DNA from: Tenrec ecaudatus
Lineage: Eukaryota; Chordata; Mammalia; Afrosoricida; Tenrecidae
Reading direction: 5' to 3'
Length of the DNA stretch: 64,000 bases
Assembly (NCBI RefSeq): GCF_050624435.1
Contig: NC_134539.1
Coordinates: 147,036,025-147,100,024 of the forward strand
Position 1 is the stretch's first letter, and each line of letters begins with the position of its first letter. This document shows positions 35,696-47,295 of this stretch, piece by piece. Position numbers and translations under genes: made by a program. Below the pieces are notes generated by a model. That model saw nothing but the letters and a program-made list of their open reading frames with translations, was not told the origin of the DNA and made no database searches.

Positions 35696-36187
35696 TAGAT
35701 GTAAAATGTTTGAAAGATCGACCTCTGGCTCATTGAAAAGTGGATATGTTTATTGATCAACAGTTGATCTCTGTGGAGTAAAATGGTCACTCTGAACCAC
35801 AGCATTTCACAGCTGCAGATCTTCTATGCTGACAAGAAGTGCTTCCCCAAACATTACACGCGATTCCAACATCGTGTCAAGTGGACCCAGGATGCAACTT
35901 TTAGACTTTTTAGGGCCTTTAGGTAATTTTTTACTAAGAACCATCAATGGCTTTTTGGAAACAGAAAACTCCATTCCCCCATTTACATATCAGACCCCAA
36001 ATTGTTATGTTGAAAAAAGATGAATTTTAGAAACGCACATGCTAAAGACCAAGAAATACCTGACAAGAAGAAATATTACTGAGGGGAACAATTTGCATTG
36101 TTTATTACAAATCAACTTCTACTAATAATTAACTTTTTAAACTATTGGTAAAGGATTCAGCCATATATTACCTCTGTTAATAATTCA

Positions 36188-36302
36188 GGAAGGCTGCTGG
36201 CATAGTGGGTTCTGGATTGAGCAGCTAACTGCCAGGTTCAGACCCAACTGCTCATTGTGATAAAGATGAGTTGAATTCAACTCGATGGCAATAGATTTGG
36301 TT
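36188..36302 (+). mobile_element. AfroSINE, shortened
   Basis: 'ggctgctggcatagtgggtt' head, then 'ggttcagacccaactg' and the tail 'gagttgaattcaactcgatg'. It ends about 65 bp from the donor of exon 14. Confidence 0.65.
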
Positions 36303-36367
36303 TTGATGGTTAGGATCAACTCACTCAGATTAAGGATAACTTCCCAGAATCCACGAAGGGGACCTAC

Positions 36368-36458
36368 CTTAAATGATAACCAATGCCCCATTTTCGCTTT
36401 AGAAACAAAGACGATCCCGCACATTTCAACTGCCCATTAGACAGAAATGCTTTCCTGT
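36368..36458 (-). CDS. ABCA10: ABCA10 visible exon 14: end of NBD1
   Basis: Residues 650-680: [20 protein letters not shown], then [11 protein letters not shown]. It was not obvious as an ORF; I found it by matching the family block '[19 protein letters not shown]'. The acceptor aattctcag and donor gtaggt keep phase with both neighbours. Confidence 0.95.
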
Positions 36459-36904
36459 CTGAGAATTAAGAAAGGAAGAATCAATTACGTGCAGAATCAT
36501 TCCTTAGAGAGGGTTGTTCTCTACCTTGGCTACCAAAACAATGAATGGACTTGTCCATTTAAACATAACCTTGATGTCATTGAGTCTCATTTGTTGTACG
36601 AATGCTTCCCTTGAAGCAGGACGCTGAGGTCCACAGCCACCTCCACGGTCAACCTGATACCACAAGACTGATGACCTTGTCCCCTGACCACTCACTTTTA
36701 GGTACAGTGTCAGTGCTCTCCCTTCATGGCCTCTGGACCATAGGCCTTGTTTGGGCAGCAGCACGTTTGGCAACACTAAGCAAACAATGGATTGAAGTGG
36801 GTTTATGCCTTGGGGGCGGCTTTCTTTGACTCAGCCAGTGCCATGAAAACATGCCTGGGCTTTGGGCCAGATGGAGGCTGAAGTACATGCCGGTCAGGAC
36901 TGTC

Positions 36905-37075
36905 ATTTAAGCTAGGACAGTGATGGATGACACAGTGGATGACACAGTGGCTACAGAGATGGGCTCAGGAATAGGCACAATTGTGAGGATAACCCAGGAC
37001 CAGGCAGTGTTTTATTCTGTTGTGCATTAAGCAGCGATGGCATCAAACTACACCTAATAGCAACAATAGAGGCCA
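36905..37075 (+). mobile_element. RTE LINE, terminal 3' segment
   Basis: 'gatgggctcaggaataggca caattgtgaggat' followed by 'gaccaggcagtgttttattc' is the RTE terminus also seen at 5.75 and 0.38 kb. Confidence 0.65.
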
Positions 37076-38187
37076 GTGCTCTCGCAATTTCTAGAAGCAT
37101 GAGTGAACCCTATCAAGGTCCCCAAATCCCCACAGTGAACCCATCCTAAGTTGTCAGTCCTTTGCCTCCATGGACTAAATAAATGCTTATGGACTTAGCG
37201 TATTGATTTAGGGCTGATTGGTTACTCAGCATTTCAAAGGTGTCCATTAACTGATACAACAGGTAGCGTTTATTTCAACTCATAAATCAAGGGGACACTA
37301 TTACACTTCACAACCCACAGCAATCCACTGGATCTCTTTGCAGCTTCATTTGCATTGTGTTGGTTTACTTCTGTATTTTGACTCTTCCTTCACAGTCATT
37401 CACTCTAACTTCACCCCACGCTGCACTACGTCCTATAAGTTTGGTGCTAGCTCCAATGATCCATTCTTGCATCTTAACACACAACATCTCACTCAATGAA
37501 CAAAGATCCTGCTACGAAGGCCACCAAGGTGTGTAAAATGCAGTTTTTCCACCTAGAAGGCTATTTACCCCAAGGGAGAGACAACTATATCTTAAAACTA
37601 TGAGTTTTCTAATGTTCAAAACAAATACTAACTATTAATGTAGGCAGTGAAGAAAATTACAGGCAAGAAGAGCTAGTTTTTACTATTTTCTCCTTTCTTT
37701 TCAAGAGGTTTTGCTCTGCTTTATTTATTTATTTTTATGGTTGTTCGGTTTGTTTTGCATTTGGGGGAGATGTGTTCCTATATATGAAATCCAGAATAGG
37801 TAATGCCATCGAAACAGTAACTGGATTAACAGCTTCTTTGGGGCATGACAGTGAAGGTTGAAGAAATGTGGGGCTAATCATAATAAGTCCAAGAAAGAAG
37901 AAAATGTTCTAATGTTGATTATTTTTATCACAGTTGAACTACTGAATTGAATGATATGCAAATTTCATGTCAATAAAACTATGTCAAAGAAGAAGAAGAG
38001 GAAGAGCTATGAAATACAAGTCCAAGAACTCACTAGGAAATCAGAATGTCTCCCGAGAGGCAGTTCGTCTTTGGGAAAGAGTCACTCAAATGGAAGGCAA
38101 ATAAATTCTCCTCCATTGGTAACAGACTCGATTTCTCTCACATGAAACCTTGGTCTAACACCTTCAAAGGAAGAAAATGACAATCAC
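37076..38187. other. Intron 13
   Basis: No exon between exons 13 and 14; the phases of those exons fit directly. No repeat family was confidently recognised. Confidence 0.4.
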
Positions 38188-38326
38188 CGGCCAAGATGTC
38201 AGCCTCATCCATGAACTGGGTACTGAAGAGGATCACGCGGTCTGCTTTGCGCTCCTTCACCAGGGTCCATATTCGGTGTCTTGAAAGGGGATCCAAGCCA
38301 GCAGTTGGTTCATCTAACAGCAAAAC
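38188..38326 (-). CDS. ABCA10: ABCA10 visible exon 13: NBD1 Walker B, D-loop and H-loop
   Basis: Residues 604-650. Walker B and D-loop are [13 protein letters not shown], with the catalytic Glu present. The H-loop position reads [10 protein letters not shown], so the usual His is a Gln, as I recall for the whole ABCA6/8/9/10 group. Acceptor cctcggtag, donor gtgatt; it ends in phase 1. Confidence 0.97.
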
Positions 38327-38545
38327 CTACCGAGGAGGAAATGCATGCGTGCACTGTCGACTTCATAACATAGCCAAGAAACCACGATGATTTCGAACGC
38401 CACCCCCCCCCATGGATCCCTTACGAAGTGGCATGATACTTTATCGTAAGTGGTCTCTTGCATTTTCTCATGAAAGAACTTGAGCATTGATCATTGTTTC
38501 ATATCCTTCCATTCAAATGAAGCTTAATGAACTATGTTCTCTCAC

Positions 38546-38665
38546 CTGAGGGTCTCCTAACAGAGCTATCCCAAATGTCAGCTTTCTCTTCTGTCCACCA
38601 CTTAATTCTTTAGCAAAGACATTTTGAATGTTTTGGATATCCAATTCCATTATAATTCTCTTTAC
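38546..38665 (-). CDS. ABCA10: ABCA10 visible exon 12: NBD1 ABC signature
   Basis: Residues 564-603. The signature [12 protein letters not shown] is intact and followed by IALLGDPQ. Preceding helix: [20 protein letters not shown]. Acceptor ttcttggatag, donor gtgaga; exactly 40 codons, phase 0 at both ends. Confidence 0.97.
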
Positions 38666-38841
38666 CTATCCAAGAAGACATAATAAATTAAAAAGACAAA
38701 ACTCTCTAGTAAATTAGTGGAAATTTATTCTAAAACTCCATTTTATTTACAAAGAATAAAGTAATGGTTGAGCGAGAACACAGTCAGCAGTAAGTGAAGC
38801 GAATCATTTCTGAAGTCGTCGATTCAAGCCTGCACATCTAC

Positions 38842-39017
38842 CTCTTGTTCCACTTCCTTTGGCTGAATTCCTTTTATTTTGGCAAATAGCCTGAGGTTTT
38901 CTCTCACAGTGAGAAAGTCAAATTGGATATTGAATTGTGGACAAAATCCAAGGTTCTTCCTGATGTCTTCCATATTGGTGCTTTGGGAGAGCTTGGTGTT
39001 ATAAATAGTGACCGATC
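38842..39017 (-). CDS. ABCA10: ABCA10 visible exon 11: NBD1 Q-loop
   Basis: Residues 505-563. Contains SVTIYNTKLSQSTNMEDIRK, the Q-loop in GFCPQFN and FDFLTVRENLRLFAKIKG, ending IQPKEVEQE. The last block is identical to human ABCA10 as I recall it. Acceptor acatttatag, donor gtagat; phase 0 end. Confidence 0.97.
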
Positions 39018-39411
39018 CTATAAATGTAAATGTGAAAGAACGTGACAACTCAAAGAGAGTAGTAACCCTTTTATGTTGAGATCCTCGTTTCCCAAACAGG
39101 GGTCCTGACAGAGTGGAAGCCACGTCACATTTTCTAATGGTGACTTCTTCGTCTCATGACTTCCTAATTAAGACACTGAACTATCTGAATTTTAACACAA
39201 ACATCCAGATCCACAATAATGTGTGAATTACAAAACACCTAGAATCAAGATGCAACCTTTGTCAGGAGGTTATGTCCATGTAAAATAAATATTTCCTCAT
39301 CTAAAGGGGCCACCTGTGTAACAGTCTGCTTTAGATTACCATCTGTCTTTCGAATAATCAAACTGAGGGACCTGAATTAACCACCTCCTCTATTCCCATA
39401 AAGAATAACAG

Positions 39412-39485
39412 TCTCGGAAGCGGAGTGGGGCAGCTCTCTGAGGACTTGGAATTGACTCAATGGCAGGGAGTTGTTTGCTGTTGTT
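39412..39485 (+). mobile_element. AfroSINE tail fragment
   Basis: 'ggacttggaattgactcaat ggcagggag' is the SINE tail, 40 bp from the exon 10 donor. Confidence 0.5.
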
Positions 39486-39525
39486 TTTCCATCCGCTAAC
39501 CTGCTTTGTAAAATCAATTTCTCAC

Positions 39526-39636
39526 CTTCTGTAGAAACAGACAAGCCACTCAGAATGTTCAGCAGCGTTGATTTACCAGCTCCACTGTGGCCCAGAATGG
39601 CAGTGACCTGCCCTTCATATATATCAAAACATATGC
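39526..39636 (-). CDS. ABCA10: ABCA10 visible exon 10: NBD1 Walker A
   Basis: Residues 468-505 ([20 protein letters not shown], then [17 protein letters not shown]). The P-loop GHSGAGKST is complete, including the Lys and Ser that bind the ATP phosphates and Mg2+. Acceptor ttctacaacag, donor gtgaga. Confidence 0.97.
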
Positions 39637-40218
39637 CTGTTGTAGAATAAAATGTGACGTTAGACTTTGAACCATATCCAACATAGAATGGGGGTCATTT
39701 AAAAATGAAACATCCAACTGCATTTTGACATACCATCTAATTAATATTTTACCTTGTACTTTATAAAGTAATTTATATATATAAAACCCCCCCATCCATT
39801 TTCCTAGATAAATCTTAAGGGATTCTCTAAAGACAGAAAAGGCATGAATTAGATTCCCAGAGAACTGAAGGAAAGGCTTATCATAACCCAAAAGAGATGA
39901 TACGATGGTCTATGAAAATAAAAGCAATTGCCGTGAGAGTTCAAGTTCAGTTGAACAAATAGAAGTAGAAGATTATAAACCAATATGCACAGTGAAGTTC
40001 CATGAACATACACACAGGCATTCTTTCTCAATATGAAATATACTTAAAAACTTTTCCCCAAGCCCCTAATAAAATGTTTTTTAAAAAACCCCAAAAAACA
40101 ACCAAAAAACTTTTCCCTTTATATTTATTCTCTATTTTTCAAGTAATTATTTTTATTTTCTAATAACACACTTTTTCCTGATATAAAAACTTCATTAGAC
40201 TAATGCTGTTCTCTTTAC

Positions 40219-40277
40219 CTCGCAATGCTTGTATTTTTCCAGGCTTCCCATGATACTCCTTTTTAACATTTCGTATT
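40219..40277 (-). CDS. ABCA10: ABCA10 visible exon 9: first strand of NBD1
   Basis: Residues 448-468, IRNVKKEYHGKPGKIQALR. At 59 nt it is the second shortest visible coding exon. The tyrosine in KKEY sits at the A-loop position that stacks on ATP adenine in ABC NBDs. Acceptor tatcttctttccag, donor gtaaag. Confidence 0.95.
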
Positions 40278-40380
40278 CTGGAAAGAAGATAAGACAACCT
40301 TGAGAAAGATGCATTTTCTAAAGACATAGGTTCTGTTAACCGCCACAGTTTAGGGTAAAAGTCAGACTTTGTAACGTAAG

Positions 40381-40946
40381 ACATCACCCTCTCCAATGAA
40401 ACATACAACTCTTCCTCTAGTTCTTAAATGCTTCTCTCCCCCCCACCTCACCCATCATGATCCCAATTCTACCTTAATAATACGGCTAGAATAGAGGGTG
40501 TACACCGATACAGATAAGAACTGGAAACACAGGAATCCAGGACAGATGATCCCTTGAGGACCAGTGGTGAGAGTGGCGATATGGGGAGGGTGGAGGGAAG
40601 GTGGAGTAGAAAGGGGGAACCGATCACAAGGATCTACTTATAACCCACTCCCTGGGGGATGGACAACAGGAAGGTGGGTGAAGGGAGATGTTGGACAATG
40701 TAAGACATGACAAAATAATAATAATTTATAAATTATCAAGGGTTCATGAGGGAGGGCGGGAGGGTGGGGAAAAATGAGGAGCTGATACCAAGGGCTCAGG
40801 TAGAAAGCAAATGTTTTGAGAATGATGAGGGCAACGAATGTACAAATGTGCTTGACACAATAGATGTATGTATGGATTGTGATAAGAGTTGTACGAGCTC
40901 CCAATAAAATGATTTAAAAGAAAAAAAGATATCACCCTCTCAATGG
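40381..40946 (+). mobile_element. LINE-type retroposon 3' end with target duplication
   Basis: The element proper is about 40,400-40,928 and ends 'ccaataaaatgatttaaaag' plus an A-rich tail. Flanks 'acatcaccctctccaatgaa' (40,381) and 'atatcaccctctcaatggaa' (about 40,928) form an imperfect target duplication of about 18 bp. Confidence 0.75.
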
Positions 40947-41277
40947 AATTCAAGAAGGCCAGGGGAAAGGGCAAACTTCATCCCTCCCAAAAGATGCTTA
41001 CACAGATTCTTATCCAGCTTGGCACCTCATATATTCCTGTAATTTTTCTAATTTAGTAAATGAATAGAGAGAAATCAAAGTTAGGAAGGAAGGAACAAAG
41101 GGAATCTGATGATCTAAATTTCCCTCCTTAAAATCACTCAGGGATTCACTATCTTATACAGGCTAGCCTACCTTCCCTAGTATCTCCAACAACATCTTCC
41201 ATGATCTGATTTTAGCCTTATTTCTTAAATTTCTCTTCCTCTTCTAGTGCTGTATGTTAGTTAAGAATCATTCATGA

Positions 41278-41464
41278 CTGGCCATTCTATGGGTCGTGAC
41301 CCCTTTGGGGTCGAACAACCTTTTCACAGGGGTTGGCCAATTCATAACAGTAGCAAACTTTTAGTGATGAAGTAGCAATGAAAATAATTTTATAGTTGGG
41401 GGGTCGCCACAATATGAGGAACTGAATTAAAGGGTCGTGGCATTAGGAAGGTTGAGAATCACTG
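41278..41464. mobile_element. SPIN-type nonautonomous hAT element, copy 4 (decayed left end)
   Basis: The right end aggttgagaatcactg is good. The left inverted repeat has decayed to 'ctggccattctatgggtcg'. Internal 'gggtcgaacaaccttttcac' and 'attcataacagtagcaaa' match copy 3. The right flank is ctttagac; no clear left duplication. Confidence 0.8.
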
Positions 41465-42069
41465 CTTTAGACAGACCTTTTTGCCGGATATTTCTCATGC
41501 CATCTACCTCCTCTCTGGAAGGAACTTTCCATGCTGAACCACACTTCATTGTGGTCAAGAACATGTGTATGACTCATCCTCAAGTACCATCTCCTTCCGA
41601 TGTCTACCACGCTTAGGCAGGCTGGACGCTGCTGCTCCATGTATGTTGAATTCTCTGTCTTCATTACTACCACTGCTTTGAGTAATTATCTATTTTATCT
41701 GTTCCTCTGCACTTCATGAAGTTAAAGACCCTGCCTTTAATCTGTGCACCTTGTTCTAGCCAAGGATTTCATAAACAATTAATACATTTCAAAAGAAATC
41801 ATTTTCCAACAGGGCTAGTTTGACTAGAATGACCAAAGTGAGTTGAGAAATGTTGGGCCTTTAAGCATAGGTATAAATGTGATATACAGATGCTATATTA
41901 AGCATAGATATACAGATGTGAAGGTGGACCACTTGGTGCCTCGGGTTTAAAGAAGCCATAGAGTTTTCATGTGTACCTGAAAGTGTTCTGGTCACATTAA
42001 AGGATTAAATGCCATTGGGATCTAACACCATTGAATAGGATGGCTGGTGACATCCATTCAGTTCATTGT

Positions 42070-42795
42070 TGATATTGTTGCTATTAGATGCTAGATGTCA
42101 TTGAGTCAGTTCCGACTTACAGCAGTCCTATGTAACACTCCCTAGACCTACATGTCTTCATGGTGGCTCTTAGGTTTGATCCCATTTTTGCAGCCCCTGT
42201 GTCAATCCTTCTTGTCAAGGGCCTTTCTCTTTTCTACTGCCCATTCACTTTACCAAGCACAATGTCCTTCTCTAGGGACTGGTCTCTCCTAATAACATGT
42301 CGAATGTATGTAAGACAGTGCCTCCCTAGCCTGGCTTCAAAGGAGCATTCTGACTGTCCTTCTTCCAAGACAGAGTTATTTGTCTTTTGGCTGACCGTGG
42401 TACTTTCAATATTCTTTTCCAGCACCGTAATTCAAGTGCACGAATTCTTCTTTGGTCTTCTTTATTCAATATCCGTTTTTGATGACCAATTTTAGGGCAA
42501 TCAAAAGGTGATCGTGGGTCAAGCTCACTTTAGTCCTCAAAGTGACATCCTTGCTTTTCACTCCTCTGAAGAGGTCTTGCCCAGCAGATATCCCCACTGC
42601 AATGCATCATTTCATCTCTTAATTGCTGTTTCCACGAGCATTGCTTGTAGAGCCAAGCACGAAGAAGCCCTTGACAACTTCAAGCTTTACTCCATTTATC
42701 ATGATATTGGTCCATTTATGAAGATTTTCGTTTTCTTTACATTGAGTTGTAATCCACACTGAAGGCTGTTATCCTTGATGGTCATCCACAAGTAT
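42070..42795 (-). mobile_element. RTE LINE 3' end
   Basis: 'gttgctattagatgctagat gtcattgagtcagttccgac' is the RTE terminus in reverse complement, followed by the C-terminal region of the RT ORF ('tccaagacagagttatttg'). Confidence 0.75.
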
Positions 42796-42799
42796 GGCA

Positions 42800-43793
42800 A
42801 GTCCTCCTCACTTGTGGTAAGGTACCTTAAATCCGAAGCCCACATTCTTACTCACTGTGCTGCCCTGTCTCCTTAAAATATACTTTGCATGTGTGTGTGT
42901 TACTTAAATGGAGGAATCACTGTAAGTCATAGACTTTTAAAAGAAACATCTTGGCATAGATAGAATGTTTCTTAACAACATCTCTCAATAATCTTCAATA
43001 AAACCAGCAAGCTCATAGGAAAACATACACCAAATTATAACAGAATGAATAAGCAAGGTCCTTCTTGTCTACACATCTTCCTAGTTTCCCTTGCTAGCTT
43101 TCCCTGCTCCTTCTCTCGTGAGAGTTCTATATCCTTTACATCACTCCAACCCATACGGATACAGAGGGAGCACATTTTCCAGTGCCTACTATATGTGACC
43201 GGTAAGTTTCCTTAATTACCTCATTGATTGACTAAGCTGTTCAAGAAAACAGACACTACACTCTTCTTAGCAATGAGGGGAATAAAAGAGAGGGAGTAAA
43301 CTACGTATAGTTTAGTAGAAATCATATAGCTGCTCAATCACAGAGCGGGCTTAGGACTTCAAAATCTCATGTCACATACTCCCTAAGGAAGGAAGATGGC
43401 ATGGGTTTGGGGGGGGGAGCACGTGTAAATTCACATATCAATATTATATATAGTTATATACTTGATACATACATGCATAAAAATAAGTAGAAATGCATGT
43501 ACAGACACATATGGTAGCAGAGAAAAGATGAACATGCCTGGGTAATGACGGCAAAGGATAGACTGAAGAGAAAGAGTAAGACAATGGACAGACTCACTGT
43601 GTGTTACAGATGACAACATCAACAAGATTGACTTTAAAAATAGTGATTAGGAGAAATTTAGGATAAATACAAAGGGGTAGCTGAAAGGAAGTGACTTTCA
43701 AAATCACCACCACTTCTCTTGTTTGGCCCTGTGACATCCCAGTTTATTGAGCTCTTAACTGTAAATATATCTGATCACATGTTTGTAAGTTAC
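42800..43793. other. Intron 8, left part
   Basis: No exon or repeat family confidently recognised. A G-run lies at 43,411-43,417. Confidence 0.35.
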
Positions 43794-43962
43794 CTTATGG
43801 CTTCTTTACCATTGAACTCTGGAGGCACTGGTTCAAAAGAGTCATCAGATATGTGCTCAGGATTTATTTCATCCTCAAAGACTTCATGATGAGTATTTTG
43901 ATGGTGGGACCCAAATGAAGACTTCAGGAAAAACAGTGGTGGGTGCCGATGGCCATTCTCAT
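43794..43962 (-). CDS. ABCA10: ABCA10 visible exon 8: linker into NBD1
   Basis: Residues 392-448. It holds [20 protein letters not shown], an acidic linker ([20 protein letters not shown]) and FNGKEAIR, the usual lead into NBD1. Acceptor tggtttactag, donor gtaact; it ends in phase 2, splitting the Arg codon of 'EAIRIRNV'. Confidence 0.95.
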
Positions 43963-44084
43963 CTAGTAAACCAAGATGTCATTAGATTTGGCCTCAGTCC
44001 CACTGCACCAGCAAAGAATGACATTTATCTTAGGATTGCTTACATCACTCTGAAATTATGCTATCACCATTGCCATTAATTATC

Positions 44085-44190
44085 GTGTTGTAAGCAAAGC
44101 ATTACAGGAACATTAAAGCTGCCCTCACTTTAATCGTTTGTGTTTATAATGTTACAAGTAAAGCATTACAAGAACATTGAAGCTGACCTT
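44085..44190. repeat. Imperfect tandem duplication, about 66-bp unit
   Basis: 'gttgtaagcaaagcattaca ggaacattaaagctgcc' recurs as 'gttacaagtaaagcattaca agaacattgaagctgacc' about 66 bp later. Confidence 0.7.
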
Positions 44191-44615
44191 GGATAAGTTC
44201 TTGCTGTGGTTCATAAAGAACAAAAGCGTTCACAAATATGGGGTTAAGTTGTAGCCATGGTTAATTACATCAAGCATTAAAAAAAATGTTTTGTATTTCC
44301 CGCTCATTCCCAACTAAAATATAAACACGCACGAACACCTGTTCACATGCATATAGGCACATACACATCCATACTCACACACTACCATTAGCAAAACATG
44401 CCAATTGTTTTGAATTAAGATATTTAAAATGAATTCGGTTCTGACCATTGAATAATGACATTAAAATTGGGAAATTAAGTGAGAAGTTTTGAGCTTCCCC
44501 CCCTCTCTCTGCAATCAAAATGTCTCTTAAATCATAAATAGTGGAACTATTAACATAATACGTTACAAGACACAGAGTCATATTGCATTCCCTTTCAACC
44601 CACACTATTACTTAC

Positions 44616-44763
44616 CAGGCAAAACCCGTTCCAAGTACAATGCTAATATCAAATAGAGAAGAGCATCAGAGGCCAAAGTAAAGAAAGTGGTTATCATGAC
44701 GTGTGACTCTCCCGTGTGATCCGGAAAATTAACACCAATCAAGTAATAATCCAGGTGTGTAAT
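44616..44763 (-). CDS. ABCA10: ABCA10 visible exon 7: TM6 region
   Basis: Residues 343-392: ITHLDYYLIGVNFPD, then a membrane segment in VMITTFFTLASDALLYLILA ending LYLERVLP. Human ABCA10 has a comparable ITHLDNYLSGVIFPDPSGDS stretch. Acceptor tttcaaatatcag, donor gtaagt; it ends in phase 1. Confidence 0.95.
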
Positions 44764-45048
44764 CTGATATTTGAAAGAATAAAATAGATTACAAATGGTA
44801 GCTAAATAATAGATTAGCTCACAAAATCATGAATATCACCCGTAAGTATGGCGGCCTTTAAAAAGATCCCCTTGATGAGATCACATGGTCAACAATCTGT
44901 TAGTTTATAACCATGATGAGAATGTAAGGGTAAGGGAACTAAGGTAGTGGAACTGGGTCCAAAGGCATGGAAACAATGAGTATGTTCAGGCATTGTGAAG
45001 AGTTTAACCAACACTGCGCAATAACATAGATAGAAATGCGTGAATGTT

Positions 45049-45545
45049 GTGGTAGTCACTTTAAGGATTGAGTGTAGGGGTGGAGACTAGGAGTCAATCT
45101 GGAGATAGCCAATGAGACTTCTGTGTGGGCTTGACCTTCTCCTGAGAATTCTGGGAAATCAGGTACTTCCTTCTTAGAGGTGGAAGGCACACACACTCTC
45201 TCTGCTATTCCCTGGGAGACATTTGCAGAAGACAAACCACATGGAAAGACCTCGGAAGCCGGAGAAGCCACAGAGAGACCCCTGCCAGCACTGAGATGCT
45301 TACAACGCCACTGGACCCAAAGACTTTCTACCCACTGGCTTGTGATCGTTCTGCATTTGGCTTCGCTGCATGTGTTTCGTGAGTCTAAAGAGGACTTTAT
45401 AGATTGGTATCAGACATATGGGCTAACATCGGACTTATGGACTTGATCTAGACGGGGCTGGGATGTTGTCTCAATGTTCAATTGCTCTTGTATATAAAGC
45501 TCTTTCCCATACACGTGATTGTCCATGAATTTGTTTCTCTAGTCT
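45049..45545 (+). repeat. LTR-like dispersed repeat, copy B
   Basis: Homologous along its length to 4,690-5,190, including 'gtgtttcgtgagtctaaaga ggactttatagattgg' and a TATATAAAG box near the end ('cttgtatataaagctctt'). No internal viral region adjoins it, consistent with a solo LTR. Confidence 0.55.
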
Positions 45546-45721
45546 ACCCGGACTACCACAAATGGGAGCTCTCGTTGAAAGCACAATTAAGTATATATAA
45601 TTAAAATAGGTAAATAAACTGAGATGAGCGCACAAAAGCAAAATTGTTCCAAACATATCACATTTTAATGTCTTTCTTCCAAAAGGGAGTTTATGTCATT
45701 CGAACACTTTACCTTGCTAAG

Positions 45722-45822
45722 TGATGGGGAAGGAGAGTTACAGTCTCAGAAACTCACAGGGGCAGTTGTGTCCTGTCCTATAGGGTTACTATGAGTGGGA
45801 ATTCATTCAATGGAAGTGAGAT
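45722..45822 (+). mobile_element. AfroSINE, 3' part
   Basis: 'gtcctgtcctatagggttac tatgagtgggaattc' is the SINE tail; the head is missing. Confidence 0.6.
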
Positions 45823-46640
45823 TTTGGATTTTTAAAAAAATGCACAGTGGACTTATTCATATCAGTGCTACTTTTTCCAAATACTATTGTAGTCACAAAA
45901 CAGGGAAGAGTTGAGGAGAAAGTCAAACAGCTGGACAATACAAATTTAACTCTCTAACTTATCACAGAGATTTTAAAACAAAGAGAGTCGGTGAACCACC
46001 AAACAAAGGAAAAATAAAATTGTTCAGTGGGACAGGGTCTCAGAGTGGGTAATGATATTGGAGACCATTTAAATTCAAAGGAAACATAGAAATATTAAGA
46101 TAATGCAGGAACAAGAAAATAATAAATAGTAAAGATTTGAAGAAGTTACTTTAAAGAACATGTAAAAAATGTGTGGTCGGCACTCGTGTAGCTTATAGCA
46201 GGCACTATTCCAGGACTGTGTACATGTACTAACCCAGGTCGTTGTCAGTTTAAGGTGGGTACCACTGACGTCTTTATTCTGCAGGTGAAGAAAAGGGCAC
46301 CCCAGAGGGTCAGGGAGTTGCACACACTCATACATCTGTTAAGTGGCAGAGTTTTGACCCCGACCCACACCCCCTGGCACCATGTCATTACCCAAAAGCT
46401 CAATACTCGATCAAGGGACAAACTAGGCATTGTCTTCGGGGTCTGCTGGTGGGTGATAGTTTTTTCTTCCTCAATTGTTGATCATTTCATAAATGATTGA
46501 CCTGATTTGCTTATTAATTTGATCAGAAGACCTTGTGTTTCACTTATCTTTTCAATAGCACCATCCCTTAAATCATAGGGTGATTCATAATTAATTCAGG
46601 AGGCATCAAGCTCTTCGCAAGTGAGATGTTTAAAATGTCG
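45823..46640. other. Intron 6, middle part
   Basis: The stretch around 46,225-46,400 looks like an old MIR-type sequence ('ggtgaagaaa...cagagggtcagggagttgc'), but I cannot confirm it. No exon. Confidence 0.35.
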
Positions 46641-46647
46641 TTAAAAA

Positions 46648-46884
46648 ACAAAAGAGTAAGATATGACAAAATAATAATTTATAAATTATCAAGGGTTCGT
46701 TAAGGAGGGGGGAGTGGGGGGATAGGAGCTGATATCAAGGGCTCCAGTAGAAAGCAAATGTTTTGAGAATGCTGATGCCAACAAGGGTACAAATGTGCTG
46801 GACACATGGATGTGTGTATGGATTGTGATAAGAATTGTATGAGTCCCCAATAACATGATTTAAAAAACAAAACAAAACAGAAAA
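46648..46884 (+). mobile_element. LINE-type retroposon 3' end close to a splice donor
   Basis: Ends 'gtatgagtccccaataacat gatttaaaaaac' and an A/C tail. About 235 bp. The tail ends 15-20 nt from the donor of exon 6 and is transcribed as a T-rich stretch. Confidence 0.75.
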
Positions 46885-46899
46885 CACAGCATTTATTAC

Positions 46900-47085
46900 C
46901 TTGGACAGACCAGCAGTGAAGGCAAATGGGCTAAACAGCCCTAACATCCACTCCAGAGCTGAAGGGAGTTTTCTATGCAAAACAGTGAACCCCAGGCATC
47001 CCCAAAAGATCGTAAAGAGAAATGTGGTCAGGCCGGTGAGGACAGGTTTCTTTATCAACACGCCGAAGAGGAAAACCGATGCTAT
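46900..47085 (-). CDS. ABCA10: ABCA10 visible exon 6: TM5 and start of TM6
   Basis: Residues 281-342. It includes LIKKPVLTGLTTFLFTIFWG (TM5), CLGFTVLHRKLPSALEW and LFSPFAFTAGLSK. The 'WGCLGFTVLxRxLP' and 'SPFAFTAG' blocks match ABCA10 closely. Acceptor ctttccttcag, donor gtaata. A retroposon poly-A tail ends only about 15-20 nt inside the intron beyond this donor. Confidence 0.97.
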
Positions 47086-47295
47086 CTGAAGGAAAGGGAA
47101 GAGTTACCATTAGGACCTTTCTCCCCTTGAAACTCATGAACATTAAGATTGATTTCTCATACCATCAAAATTTCCAAAAGTACGTATAAATCAGGATAAC
47201 AAGCCAGTCAGCGTAGCCATATCCTGAAGACACATTATTTGCTCATGCCTCTGAGACCCAAAACCAGTTCAAAGAAGCAAGCTTTACCCACTTAC

